The notes: generated from the sequence alone by a model not told the origin. A stretch of DNA of 64,000 nt from Lysobacteraceae bacterium (GCA_023954075.1 JAMLIV010000007.1:1-64000); one strand, 5' to 3'; positions 40,445 to 48,717 are shown, counted from the first letter of the stretch. Numbers and translations are program-made.

Positions 40445-41035
40445 GTAAGGCTTTGCGGGTTGTTTGTCGATTGGGTGTGCAGTTTTGCGTCAGAATCCTG
40501 GCTTTGCGACGGCACCAGCGGCACCTTCCGGAGCGAGATGCGCGCAGGCTTCCGTGGCCTTGCAGTCAGAGTACCCGGCCGGCAATTGTACTCGCCGCAG
40601 GGGTGCGCCGGCCATCATCAGGTGTGCGCGGAATGTGTGACGGAGCCGGTGCCGGGTGCGGCCGACGGCAACCTCCAGCCGGCGGTCATTTCTTCGCTAT
40701 TCTCGGTTGGTTTTTTTCGCCCGTTCCCGCCAGTGTTGGCGCGGATTTCGGGCATGGCCTCGCGAGCGCCACCCCTGCAAAGTCGCCGTTTTCGCCCCCG
40801 ACGACGCCTCTCTGTTCTCCGTTTTCTTTGGTGGTCACGCGAGCGTTCTCCAGTCCATTTCCTTTACTGGCGCGGGGTTAGAGGCGGTCGGTTGTGGTTG
40901 ACAACTCCTGTAGCGGTGGCGATCGAGCGCTGCGCGGCCACAAAAAACCGCCCACGGGCGGTTGCTGGCGCTGTGCGCGACGCGCTCACCCGGGTGGTGC
41001 GAGCCCCCGCACCTGGTCGCCCCGCGCGCAGGGTC
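40445..41035. other. Non-coding stretch between tRNA-Arg and recombinase fossil
   Basis: About 590 bases with no convincing gene on either strand. Long frames here are antisense shadows or include the tRNA. A minus-strand terminator hairpin is at 40942-40963. The composition is less GC-rich in places (T-rich runs near 40700 and 40830), unlike the flanking core genes. Confidence 0.6.
40942..40963 (-). terminator. Intrinsic terminator, minus strand
   Basis: On the minus strand AACCGCC-CGTG-GGCGGTT is followed by TTTT, a textbook stem with a U run. It would end transcripts coming from the recombinase fossil direction. Confidence 0.75.
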
Positions 41036-41333
41036 CCGCCACTTCACTTTGATGCCCTGCACCTCGCCAACGTGGACGAGGTCGATGCGCTCGATCATCA
41101 GGTTGGCTCTGCGGTGGCACTCGACCGGGAACAACTGATCCCACACGTCGTTGAGTCATCCCACCGCCATCACTGTGATGGCCTCGTCGACCTGCCCACC
41201 GTTACGTTGGATCTGGCGCAACACCGATGCGATGGGCTTCGGGATGGTCAGCACCGTGCGGATCTGGGCCACCACCGCCACCTCGATCTGCGGTGCGGGC
41301 AAGCCTTCATTGCCGGCGCAAGTCGCGGCTGTA
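41036..41333 (-). pseudogene. 3' remnant of a large serine recombinase
   Basis: One minus-strand frame reads LPAPQIEVAVVAQIRTVL, then ITVMAVG, a TGA stop, and LNDVWDQLFPVECHRRANLM in the same frame, ending GIKVKWR. This matches the C-terminal zone of phage-type serine recombinases, where a PxxEIE block precedes LxxLWDELFPxEQARIV and LLVER(V/I). The stop could come from one CGA-to-TGA change. The catalytic N-terminal domain is absent and homology ends abruptly after KVKWR, so the gene is both truncated and interrupted. Confidence 0.7.
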
Positions 41334-41390
41334 GGTTTGGCCCGTGAAGCCGCTGCTTGTTAGACTTATGATGATTTAAGACGACTCTGA

Positions 41391-41406
41391 GGTACGTCGA
41401 CGTACC
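41391..41406. promoter_or_regulatory. Perfect 16-bp palindrome upstream of the HTH gene
   Basis: GGTACGTCGACGTACC, ending 6 bases before the ATG of the HTH gene. It covers the place where a ribosome site would be, and the only GAGG (41389) overlaps its edge. Position suggests an autoregulatory operator for the downstream HTH protein (inference). Confidence 0.6.
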
Positions 41407-41412
41407 AATGCC

Positions 41413-41619
41413 ATGAATGCCGAACCGTGGGTCACCGCAAGCGAAGTTGCCCAGCATCTGGGCGTCGTGAAGGACACCGTCTACCGCTGGCGAGAGCGCA
41501 AAGGCCTGCCCGCACACAAGATCGGCCGGCTCTGGAAATTCCAGATTTCAGAGGTCGATGAATGGGTGCGCGCGGGTGGGGCCGACGACGAGCCGGAGCG
41601 CGGGGACGAACAGAATTGA
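41413..41619 (+). CDS. Excisionase-like helix-turn-helix protein
   Basis: 68 residues. A MerR/excisionase-type winged HTH fills about 5-52 (WVTASEVAQHLGVVKDTVYR; GRLWKFQISEVDEWVR), and an acidic tail follows. Such small proteins occur both as excisionases of mobile elements and as leaders of type I restriction loci. It has a perfect palindrome directly upstream and is followed after 22 bases by the AlbA_2-type gene, so the two are one unit. Start ATG 41413. Confidence 0.85.
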   Translation: MNAEPWVTASEVAQHLGVVKDTVYRWRERKGLPAHKIGRLWKFQISEVDEWVRAGGADDEPERGDEQN

Positions 41620-41641
41620 ATCGCAGCAGGGAAAGGATCGC

Positions 41642-43279
41642 GTGAGCCTGGAAGGACAACTCCTCGATCAGAAGTCCTTGCGGGCAGTGACCGGCAAGAC
41701 GGCAGACTGGAACGAAATCGCCAAAGATTGCATCGCCTTTGCCAATGCGACGGGCGGTCGTCTGCTGCTGGGTGTCGAGGAGGGGCAGGATGCTCCGCCA
41801 GCTGGTCAACACATCCCTGCCGATCTGCCCGACACCGTTCGGCGCAAGCTGGCCGAGCGCACCGTCAACGTGACGGTGCTGCCTGATGTGGTCACCGCCC
41901 CGAACGGTGGCCAGTACATCGAGTTGCGCGTTCCTCGCTCGCTGGCGGTGGCGTCTACCACCGATGGACGCTACTTCCTGCGCGTGGCCGACCAGAGCAA
42001 GCCCGTCACGGGCGACGACGTGATGCGGCTGGCCAGTGAGCGTTCTGCGCTGCCCTGGGAGACGCAGACCACCCTGCATGTTCCGCGCGGCGAGGTAGAT
42101 GGCGGCAAGAGCGACAAATTGCTGCGAGCTTTGCGCGCATCCGATCGCGTCAAGGCTTCGGTGAAGGAAAAGTCCGACGACGAGCTGCTCGAACACTATC
42201 AGCTCGCGCAGGGGCAGTCCCTCACCAATCTGGGCGTGCTTTGCCTGGGCCGACAGCATCACCGCGCCCAACTGACCACGGCACCGGTCATCCAGTTCAT
42301 CAAATATGACGAGCACGGCCAGAAGGTCAACAAGCTGGTGTGGGACGACCACACGCAGAGCCCGACGGAGCTGATCGAGGCGGTCTGGCTGGAGGTGCCC
42401 GACTTCCGCGAGCGCTATGAACTACCCGATGGCCTGTATCGCCAGAACGTGCCTGCTTTCGATGAAATCGTCGTGCGTGAACTCCTGGTCAACGCCCTGG
42501 TGCACCGCCCGTACACCCAGCGCGGCGACATCTTCCTGAATCTGCACCCGGACCGGCTGGAGGTGGTCAACCCCGGCCCACTGCCACTGGGTGTCACGCC
42601 GCAGAATGTTCTGCACACCACCGTGCGCCGCAACGAGCACCTGGCCCGGCTCTTTCACGACCTGAAGCTGATGGAGCGCGAAGGCAGTGGTTTCGACAAG
42701 ATTTTCGAGGTGCTGTTGTCGCAAGGCCGCCCGGCGCCGGAGCTGATCGAGACCCACGACCGCGTTCAGGTCACGGTGCGTCGCCGCATCCTCAAACCGG
42801 AGGTCATCGACTTCATCGCCAAGGCTGACCAGACCTACCAGCTCACCCAACGCGAGCGCATTGCCTTGGGCTTGCTGGCCCAGCACGACGCACTCACTGC
42901 GCGCGAGTTGGCGACCACCCTTGAGCTGCCATCGGTCGAGGCACTCCAGCCCTGGCTGAAACGCCTGCTGGACTGGCATCTGGTGCAGAGCGCCGGCCGC
43001 ACCCAGGCTACGCGCTATTTTGTTGATCCGGGCCTGCTGCGCAGCCTCAAGTTCACCGGCGAGACCACCCTCAAGCGCATCGAGCCGCACCGCCTGGCAG
43101 CGCTGGTGCTTGAAGACCTGCGGCGCTACCCCGAATCTGCGATCAGCGACATCCACAAGCGCGTTGGCGGTGAGATTCACCCGAAGCAAGTCAAGCGAGC
43201 GCTGGAAGAGTTGATCGAGCGCGGTGCCGTTCGCTTCGAGGGCAACTACCGCTGGCGGCGGTACTGGGCGGTGGCATGA
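41642..43279 (+). CDS. AlbA_2/HATPase_c_4-type (Schlafen-like) regulator
   Basis: 545 residues from GTG 41642, with AGGGAAAGG upstream; a frame from 41558 would overlap the HTH gene. The N-terminal AlbA_2 domain (about 5-125) has the pattern GKTADWNEIAKDCIAFANAT, GGRLLLGVEEG. A middle GHKL-like module (HATPase_c_4, about 270-350) has VRELLVNALVHRPYTQRGD and LEVVNPGPLP. Winged-helix segments follow to the end. Proteins of this build are often next to type I restriction genes, and the role is unproven (transcriptional control or defence). An hsdM fragment lies 163 bases downstream. It appears intact. Confidence 0.82.
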   Translation: MSLEGQLLDQKSLRAVTGKTADWNEIAKDCIAFANATGGRLLLGVEEGQDAPPAGQHIPADLPDTVRRKLAERTVNVTVLPDVVTAPNGGQYIELRVPRSLAVASTTDGRYFLRVADQSKPVTGDDVMRLASERSALPWETQTTLHVPRGEVDGGKSDKLLRALRASDRVKASVKEKSDDELLEHYQLAQGQSLTNLGVLCLGRQHHRAQLTTAPVIQFIKYDEHGQKVNKLVWDDHTQSPTELIEAVWLEVPDFRERYELPDGLYRQNVPAFDEIVVRELLVNALVHRPYTQRGDIFLNLHPDRLEVVNPGPLPLGVTPQNVLHTTVRRNEHLARLFHDLKLMEREGSGFDKIFEVLLSQGRPAPELIETHDRVQVTVRRRILKPEVIDFIAKADQTYQLTQRERIALGLLAQHDALTARELATTLELPSVEALQPWLKRLLDWHLVQSAGRTQATRYFVDPGLLRSLKFTGETTLKRIEPHRLAALVLEDLRRYPESAISDIHKRVGGEIHPKQVKRALEELIERGAVRFEGNYRWRRYWAVA

Positions 43280-43442
43280 CCCGGCTATCGGACAACCTGC
43301 GCCGTATCGGCGATAGCTGGGCGATAGAGGGTGGGCAATACGCCGACGCCTCCCCCAGGATTCAAAGCGTTCTATCGACCAACGACGGTGCGCCGTGGGC
43401 GATAGCCGCGCAAGCGAACCTCTCGACTTTCAGGACGCACCC

Positions 43443-43697
43443 ATGAGCGCCAACTTCCAACAACTCGCCAATTTCATCTGGTCCGTCGCCGACCTGCTGC
43501 GCGGGCCGTATCGCCCGCCGCAGTACGAGCGCGTCATGCTGCCGCTCACGGTGCTGCGCCGCTTCGATGCCGTTCTCGCGCCGAGCAAGGAAGCCGTACT
43601 CAGGCGCTATGCCGAGCTGAGCAGCAAGGGCATCCCCAATATCGATGCCATCCTGAACAACCTCGCGAAGGACGAGGACGGCAAGTCGCTGGGCTGA
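43443..43697 (+). pseudogene. hsdM fragment (N-terminal domain only)
   Basis: 84 residues from ATG 43443 match the HsdM_N helical domain of type I restriction-modification methylases: LANFIWSVADLLRGPYRPPQ, YERVMLPLTVLRRFDAVLAP and the following helix. Normal HsdM is about 500 residues. Here the frame stops at GKSLG, where full-length proteins usually continue into the methylase core. No NPPY/NPPF methylase motif, specificity subunit or HsdR is found downstream. A deletion removed the rest of the locus. The three GGGCGATAG-like copies just upstream (43301-43409) are of unknown meaning. Confidence 0.8.
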
Positions 43698-43836
43698 CCC
43701 ATAGGGCGAGTTGATCTTGCCGGCTGTGGTCAGCCTTGCGGAAAGCTGATCTGGTGCCCGCAGCAACCCGCTGCAGCGCTCATAAGCTCGGGAGGCCAGT
43801 CGGCACTTGGTCAACCGTCCGCCACCAAATACTGAA
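43698..43836 (+). other. Structured non-coding stretch, possible RNA or att remnant
   Basis: No gene is seen. A left segment TTGATCTTGCCGGCTG (about 43711) and a right segment CAGTCGGCACTTGGTCAA (about 43798) are imperfectly complementary and could close a long stem. The right side then reads GTCCGCCACCA, which looks like a tRNA acceptor end with CCA, directly before a strong terminator. No matching 5' tRNA half is present. Confidence 0.4.
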
Positions 43837-43866
43837 GTCCCAACTGTTCTCAGTTGGGGCTTTTTC
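43837..43866 (+). terminator. Intrinsic terminator closing the island
   Basis: CCCAACTG-TTCT-CAGTTGGG followed by GCTTTTT: an 8-bp stem, tetraloop and U run. It follows the CCA-ending sequence by about 12 bases, the usual spacing after a tRNA gene. Confidence 0.85.
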
Positions 43867-43965
43867 CCGTCCGATAGCGACAGTTCCCGCGTGTTTGCGC
43901 GGGTTCATGCGGATGGCTGCGGACTTCGTTGGGCAGGGCGTCGTCGAGAATGTCCACCCTCCCGG

Positions 43966-45045
43966 TCAGGGCAGGCGCGCCATGAGTTCCTGCTTCAGGA
44001 TGTCTGCGCGCCAGCCGTCCAGCGCCTCGGGCCAGGTGCGGTTGGCGAGCAGGTATTCCAGATGGCGCTTGGCGCACAGCACGCCTTCGGGGATATCGAG
44101 ATCGGCGGCGTGGTGGGCGACGACGGCCTGCATGGCCTTCAGCGGCGCGCGCAGCGCGGGATCCGGCGCGACCGCGAGCGGGATGTCGTGTTCGTCTTCG
44201 GATGGCGGGCGCGACAGCGCTTCCCACAGCGCATCGCGGCTGCGGCGCGGCGCGCGCGGATGCTGGTCGAGCAGGGTGTCGAACCGGCTGCGCGAAAGCG
44301 GGCGCGAGGCCAGCAGCACCACCAGTTCGTTGTCCACGACCCAGCCGCGCGGAAGATCGCGGCTGCGCGCCACCTGGTCGCGCCAGAGCAGCAGGCGGCG
44401 CAGGCGCATCTGCGCTTCGCGGTCCATGCGCTGGGCGCTGCGCGAGGACAGGTGCGGCTGCGGATCGCGTCCGTCCTCGCGCGCGGTCTGCACCATGCGG
44501 TCGCAGTCCTGCCGCAGCCAGTCGCTGCGGCCAAGTTCGGCCAGACGGTGGTCCAGGCGTTCGTGCAGGGCGTGAAGGTGGCGCACGTCCTCGGCGGCAT
44601 AGTGCTGCTGCGAGGCCGTCAGGGGCCGCTGCAGCCAGTCGGAGCGGGTTTCTCCCTTCTCCAGATGCACGCCGAGCAGCTGTTCGACCAGCGCCTGATA
44701 GCTTTTGCCCGCGCCCAGGCCGGTGAGGGCGGCGGCGAGCTGGGTGTCGAACAGCGGTGTCGCGATGACGCCCCAGCCGCGCAGCAGCGCCTGCAGATCC
44801 TCACTCGGGCTGTGCATGAGCTTGAGCACCGGGCCTTCCAGCACCGCGCGCAGCGCGCCGGCCTCGCTGAGCGCGACCGGATCGACGAGGGCTTCTTCGC
44901 CGCGCGCGGAGCGCATCTGTACCAGCGCGAGCTTCGGGTAGTAGGTACGCTCGCGGATGAACTCGGTGTCCAGCGCCACCGGTGCGGCATCGATGGCGTG
45001 GGCGAGGTCGTCGAGCTGGCTTGAATCGGAAACCCAATGGCTCAT
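43966..45045 (-). CDS. rnd: Ribonuclease D
   Basis: 359 residues. 3'-5' exonuclease in tRNA maturation. The DEDD nuclease domain (about 1-170) shows ALDTEFIRERTYYP, HSPSEDLQALLRGWG and the final YAAEDVRHLHAL. Two HRDC-type helical domains follow (about 205-285 and 290-355). The start is ATG 45045; the open frame runs far upstream as an artefact of base composition. It is divergent from the SUMF1 lipoprotein gene. Confidence 0.95.
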   Translation of the reverse strand: MSHWVSDSSQLDDLAHAIDAAPVALDTEFIRERTYYPKLALVQMRSARGEEALVDPVALSEAGALRAVLEGPVLKLMHSPSEDLQALLRGWGVIATPLFDTQLAAALTGLGAGKSYQALVEQLLGVHLEKGETRSDWLQRPLTASQQHYAAEDVRHLHALHERLDHRLAELGRSDWLRQDCDRMVQTAREDGRDPQPHLSSRSAQRMDREAQMRLRRLLLWRDQVARSRDLPRGWVVDNELVVLLASRPLSRSRFDTLLDQHPRAPRRSRDALWEALSRPPSEDEHDIPLAVAPDPALRAPLKAMQAVVAHHAADLDIPEGVLCAKRHLEYLLANRTWPEALDGWRADILKQELMARLP

Positions 45046-45186
45046 GGAAAGGCTGCGGACGCGGAGGAAGGCGGAACGATAGCCGATGCGCGGGGCGACT
45101 TGCCGGCAATCGCGCGCTCCACTACCGTCACGCAGCCGGTTCCGCGTGGGTTTCGGCATCCGTGCAGGCGACAGGCGAGGGGTTCG

Positions 45187-47064
45187 ATGGCGGCAAGACC
45201 GCGATGGGCGACAGGAGTGTGCCTTGCGCTGCTGGCGGCGTGCGGCGGCGGCGAGCCCGCAACTGCGCCGGACGGTGCGGTGCCTGCCGCACCGCAGGCT
45301 GTGGTGCCGGTCGGCACCCCGCAGCCGGCCACTGCCGACGCCGCCATGCCCGATGCTGCTGTGACGCCGCCCGATCCGCCGCAGGCGCGGGATCCGGAAG
45401 CCGAGGCCGATCTGGCCTCCACCGAATCCGTTGCCGGGCGCGTCGATCGCTGGCTGGATTCCGGCTCGCCGCAGCAGGCGGCGCGCGCCTTGCGCTTGCT
45501 GGCGAACCTGCGCGGGCGGGGCGGCGAATCCGATGATGCGCTCGAACTGGCCGAACTGGCTGATCGCGCCAGGGCGCAATCGATCGAATGGGCCACCCTG
45601 GGGTTCGCGCACGGAAGCATTGCTCCGGCGCAAGCCGTGCTGCCGGCGCTGCAGCTCTGGGACGGGGCCGATCCCGAAGTGGTCGCACTCGCGGCGCGTC
45701 TGGCGCAGGCGCGTCGCATCGACAGCCTGCTGATGCAGGCGGACGCGCTGCGCTCGCAGGGCCGCCGGCTTGCGCCGGAAGACAGCGCCCTGGCGAAACT
45801 TCAGGAAGCCAGGCGGCTCGATCCGGACCACCCGCGCACGCGCCTCGCGCTGGAATCGCTGCAGGGCGAGCTGCTGGATGAGGCGGTCGCGGCGGCGCAG
45901 CGCGAGGCGTTTTCCGAGGCCGAAGAGCGCCTCGTCGAGGCGTCCCGGGTGATTCCCGGCACCGCGGCCGTGCAGGATTCGGCCGCGCGCGTCACCGAGA
46001 TGCGCGAACGTGCGATCGCGCGCTGGCGCACCCGGATTGCGGGGGCGCTGGCGGCCGGCGATGCGATGACGGCCACGGGCCTGCTCGCCGGCCTGGAGTC
46101 GGTTTCGCAGGACGAGCGCGACATGGCGTGGGCGCGCGCCGGCATCGAGCGCGTCCGGCTGTACGGGATGCACGCGCCGGGGCGGCTGCTGGTTGATCCG
46201 TTGGCCGATGGTGGATCGGGTCCGGGCATGGTCGTGATTCCGGCAGGCGGCTTCCAGATGGGAAGCCCGCGTGGTGAACCGGACCGGCCCGCGGCCGAGG
46301 CCCCCCGCCATCAGGTCGGCTTCGCCCGCGGTTTCGCGCTGGCGCGGACGGAAACGACGGTGGCGCAGTTCCGTGCCTTCGTCGAGGCGACCGGGTATCG
46401 CAGCTCGGCCGAGAAAGCGAAGCGCTCCACCGTTTATGACGAGCGCAGCGGCGCACTGATCGAAAAGCGCGGCGTGACCTGGCGCGATGACTACGTCGGT
46501 CACCCGGCATCCGGCGACCAGCCGGTGATGCATGTGTCTTGGAGCGATGCGGCCGCCTATGCCGCATGGCTGGCGGCGCAGACCGGCCACGGCTATCGCC
46601 TGCCGAGCGAGGCGGAGGTCGAATACGCGCTGCGCGCCGGCAGCACCTCGCGCTATCCCTGGGGCGACGACGGCCCGCCGCCGGGCGTGGAAAATCTGAC
46701 CGGTGCGCGCGATGTGTCCAGCTCGGGGCGGCGCTGGAGCAATGCGTTCGCCGGCTACGGCGACGGATTCTGGGGGCCGGCACCGGTGGCGAGCTTTGCG
46801 GTCAACGCCTTTGGCCTGAGCGACATGAACGGCAACCTGTCCGAGTGGGTCGCCGACTGCTGGCACGAAAGCTACGCCCGCGCCCCGCGCGACGGCTCGG
46901 CCTGGGTCAATCCCGGCTGCAGGGAGCGCGTGATTCGCGGCGCGTCCTGGGCCAGCGCGCCTGACCAGGCGCGTTCGGCCTTCCGGTTGCGCGCACCAAC
47001 GGCCACCACCAGCGCGCGCGTCGGTTTTCGCGTGGCGCGCGAGCTTTTCGACGCTTCCGAATAG
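45187..47064 (+). CDS. SUMF1/FGE-domain lipoprotein with helical N-terminal region
   Basis: 625 residues from ATG 45187 (GAGGGG upstream). A signal peptide with lipobox LAAC (Cys about 19) is followed by a Pro/Ala-rich segment (20-80). An alpha-helical, TPR-like region covers about 85-335. A C-terminal SUMF1/formylglycine-generating-enzyme-like domain (about 340-620) has VVIPAGGFQMGSPRGE, ARTETTVAQFRAFV, VMHVSWSDAAAYAAWL and the ending VIRGASWAS...RVGFRVAR. Such domains often bind ligands or regulate partners rather than modify sulfatases, and no sulfatase is nearby. The copper-site cysteines are not obvious, so catalysis is doubtful. Confidence 0.82.
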   Translation: MAARPRWATGVCLALLAACGGGEPATAPDGAVPAAPQAVVPVGTPQPATADAAMPDAAVTPPDPPQARDPEAEADLASTESVAGRVDRWLDSGSPQQAARALRLLANLRGRGGESDDALELAELADRARAQSIEWATLGFAHGSIAPAQAVLPALQLWDGADPEVVALAARLAQARRIDSLLMQADALRSQGRRLAPEDSALAKLQEARRLDPDHPRTRLALESLQGELLDEAVAAAQREAFSEAEERLVEASRVIPGTAAVQDSAARVTEMRERAIARWRTRIAGALAAGDAMTATGLLAGLESVSQDERDMAWARAGIERVRLYGMHAPGRLLVDPLADGGSGPGMVVIPAGGFQMGSPRGEPDRPAAEAPRHQVGFARGFALARTETTVAQFRAFVEATGYRSSAEKAKRSTVYDERSGALIEKRGVTWRDDYVGHPASGDQPVMHVSWSDAAAYAAWLAAQTGHGYRLPSEAEVEYALRAGSTSRYPWGDDGPPPGVENLTGARDVSSSGRRWSNAFAGYGDGFWGPAPVASFAVNAFGLSDMNGNLSEWVADCWHESYARAPRDGSAWVNPGCRERVIRGASWASAPDQARSAFRLRAPTATTSARVGFRVARELFDASE

Positions 47065-47135
47065 GGTTCCGCCGCCGTACGATGCTCGGGCAAGGGGCGT
47101 CTGGCACCCTGCCGTTCCCACTTCCGGAGAAGGCA

Positions 47136-48020
47136 ATGAACACGCTCAACTCCCGTTCCTCCACTCCGCGCCGGCGCGGCGGAGTCCGCTGGTGGGTGAT
47201 CCTCCTGTTCGGCCTGTACGCGGCCTGGTACTGGTTCTCCAACCAGCAGGAGGCGGCGTTCACCGGACGCGCCCAGCTCATCGACTCCAGCGTCCAGGAA
47301 GAGGCCGCGCTGGGGCTGCAGGCCTACCGCGAGATCCTCTCGCAGTCGCGCGTGCTGACCCAGGGCCAGGCACCGGCGCAGGTCAAGCAGATCGCCGAGC
47401 GGCTCGTGGCCGTCGGCCCCAGGGTCGAGGCCACGCTGGCGGCCGCACGCAACGCCAAGCCCTCGATCGCGTGGGATGCGTACGACTGGCAGGTGAGCCT
47501 GATCCAGTCCGAGCAGGCCAACGCCTTCTGCCTGCCCGGCGGCAAGATCGCGGTCTATACCGGCATCCTGCCCATTGCCGGCAATGACAGCGCGCTGGCG
47601 GCGATCATGGGGCACGAAATCGCCCATGCGCTGCTGCGCCACAGCGCCGAGCGCATGGCGCAGAACAAGCTGGTGAACCTGGGCTCGATGGCGGCCGGCG
47701 TGGCGATCAGCGACATGGACACCCAGCAGCAGAAGGCGGTGATGGCGGTGATGGGCGCAGGTGCCCAGTACGGCGTGCTGCTGCCGTTCTCGCGCGACCA
47801 CGAGAGCGAGGCCGATGAGGTGGGGCTGATGCTCGCGGCGGCCGCGTGCTACGACCCGCGCGAAGCGATCGGGCTGTGGGAACGGATGGGGCAGGCGAGC
47901 GCCGGGCAGGCACCGCCCGAGTTCATGTCGACCCACCCCAGCGGCAGCACCCGGATCGCGCACCTGGAGCGCCTCATGCCGCAGGCGCTGGAAATCCGCG
48001 CGGCGTTTTGCGGCAAGTGA
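47136..48020 (+). CDS. M48-family metallopeptidase
   Basis: 294 residues from ATG 47136 (GGAGA 7 bases upstream). A single N-terminal membrane anchor (about 14-34, VRWWVILLFGLYAAWYWF) exports the peptidase domain. The zinc motif GHEIAHALLRH (His about 159 and 163) and the third ligand in HESEADEVGL are present, as is the ANAFCLPGGKIAVYTGIL strand typical of LoiP/BepA-type enzymes. It lacks the TPR tail of BepA. Likely role is envelope protein quality control (family knowledge). A 336-base gap separates it from nuoA. Confidence 0.9.
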   Translation: MNTLNSRSSTPRRRGGVRWWVILLFGLYAAWYWFSNQQEAAFTGRAQLIDSSVQEEAALGLQAYREILSQSRVLTQGQAPAQVKQIAERLVAVGPRVEATLAAARNAKPSIAWDAYDWQVSLIQSEQANAFCLPGGKIAVYTGILPIAGNDSALAAIMGHEIAHALLRHSAERMAQNKLVNLGSMAAGVAISDMDTQQQKAVMAVMGAGAQYGVLLPFSRDHESEADEVGLMLAAAACYDPREAIGLWERMGQASAGQAPPEFMSTHPSGSTRIAHLERLMPQALEIRAAFCGK

Positions 48021-48095
48021 TTCCCATTGGCGTCCGAACGGGCGGCGCGGGCCGCTTCGGCTGAGCCGTTTTCCACCTTCGCGACTCGGCTCGTG

Positions 48096-48125
48096 TTGCC
48101 GCTCTCGGACGGGGCATGCGACAAT
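48096..48125 (+). promoter_or_regulatory. Predicted promoter of the nuo operon
   Basis: TTGCCG (48096-48101) and GACAAT (48120-48125), 18 bases apart, are the best sigma-70-like pair in the region before nuoA. The leader would be about 225 bases and includes a perfect 8-bp hairpin, GTTGCGGG-ATGG-CCCGCAAC (48316-48335), just before nuoA. The rest of 48021-48356 shows no gene. Confidence 0.4.
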
Positions 48126-48356
48126 CTTGCGGCTCGAACGGCGCATTTCTGCATTGCAGCAGGCACCGACGGGCCGCGAGCCGGACGAGGCGGGGGGCGC
48201 AAGGCGCTTTCCACCGCGCGATGCCAGCACGAATTGCCGCGCCGACCACCGGACGCGCCTCGGGCTGGTACGCCGTTCGTCGCGTGAAGCGCCGCCGCGC
48301 ATGCGCGGTGTGTCGGTTGCGGGATGGCCCGCAACGCTGATCGAGTAGAGGCTGAC

Positions 48357-48713
48357 GTGCTGGGCGAGTATCTACCAATCCTGCTGTTCCTGATCGTGGC
48401 CACGGGCATCGGCATCACCCTCCTGGTCATGGGAAACCTGCTCGGGCCCAAGCGCCCCGGTGCGGAGAAGCTCTCGCCCTACGAGTGCGGATTCGAAGCC
48501 TTCGAGGATGCCCGCGGGCGCTTCGACGTGCGCTATTACCTGATCGCGATCCTGTTCATCGTCTTCGATCTGGAAATCGCTTTCCTTTTTCCCTGGGCGG
48601 TGGTGTTCAAGAGTATCGGGACGCCCGCCATCATCGCGATGACCGTTTTCCTCGCCATCCTCGTCGTGGGATTCATCTACGAGTGGAAGAAAGGCGCGCT
48701 GGAGTGGGAGTGA
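48357..48713 (+). CDS. nuoA: NADH-quinone oxidoreductase subunit A
   Basis: 118 residues, three transmembrane helices (about 5-25, 60-80, 88-110). The loop [20 protein letters not shown] carries the conserved Cys at the quinone-cavity interface. The start is GTG 48357 with AGAGGC upstream; the longer frame is unlikely. First gene of a 14-gene complex I operon in canonical order A to N. Confidence 0.96.
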   Translation: MLGEYLPILLFLIVATGIGITLLVMGNLLGPKRPGAEKLSPYECGFEAFEDARGRFDVRYYLIAILFIVFDLEIAFLFPWAVVFKSIGTPAIIAMTVFLAILVVGFIYEWKKGALEWE

Positions 48714-48717
48714 AGCC

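Noticed and set aside
40174-41347. Plus-strand frames running through the tRNA-Arg and the recombinase fossil
   Set aside because: They translate the tRNA and antisense sequence (the familiar PTRFERVTFPL-type artefact) and have no ribosome site or homology.
41355-41370. GTTAGAC core resembling an integron attC site
   Set aside because: No matching upstream RYYYAAC partner or attC-like stem could be found, and no cassette structure or integron integrase is present.
41558-41641. Upstream start for the AlbA_2-type gene
   Set aside because: It would overlap the HTH gene by over 60 bases; GTG 41642 has a good AGGGAAAGG ribosome site and gives the family N-terminus.
43698-43866. 6S RNA, SRP RNA, RNase P RNA or tmRNA
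   Set aside because: Core conserved sequences of each were looked for and not found. The length and the single CCA-like end do not fit any of them.
43881-43910. Single palindrome GTTCCCGCG...CGCGGG resembling a type I-E CRISPR repeat
   Set aside because: Only one copy; no second repeat or spacer spacing nearby and no cas genes in the window.
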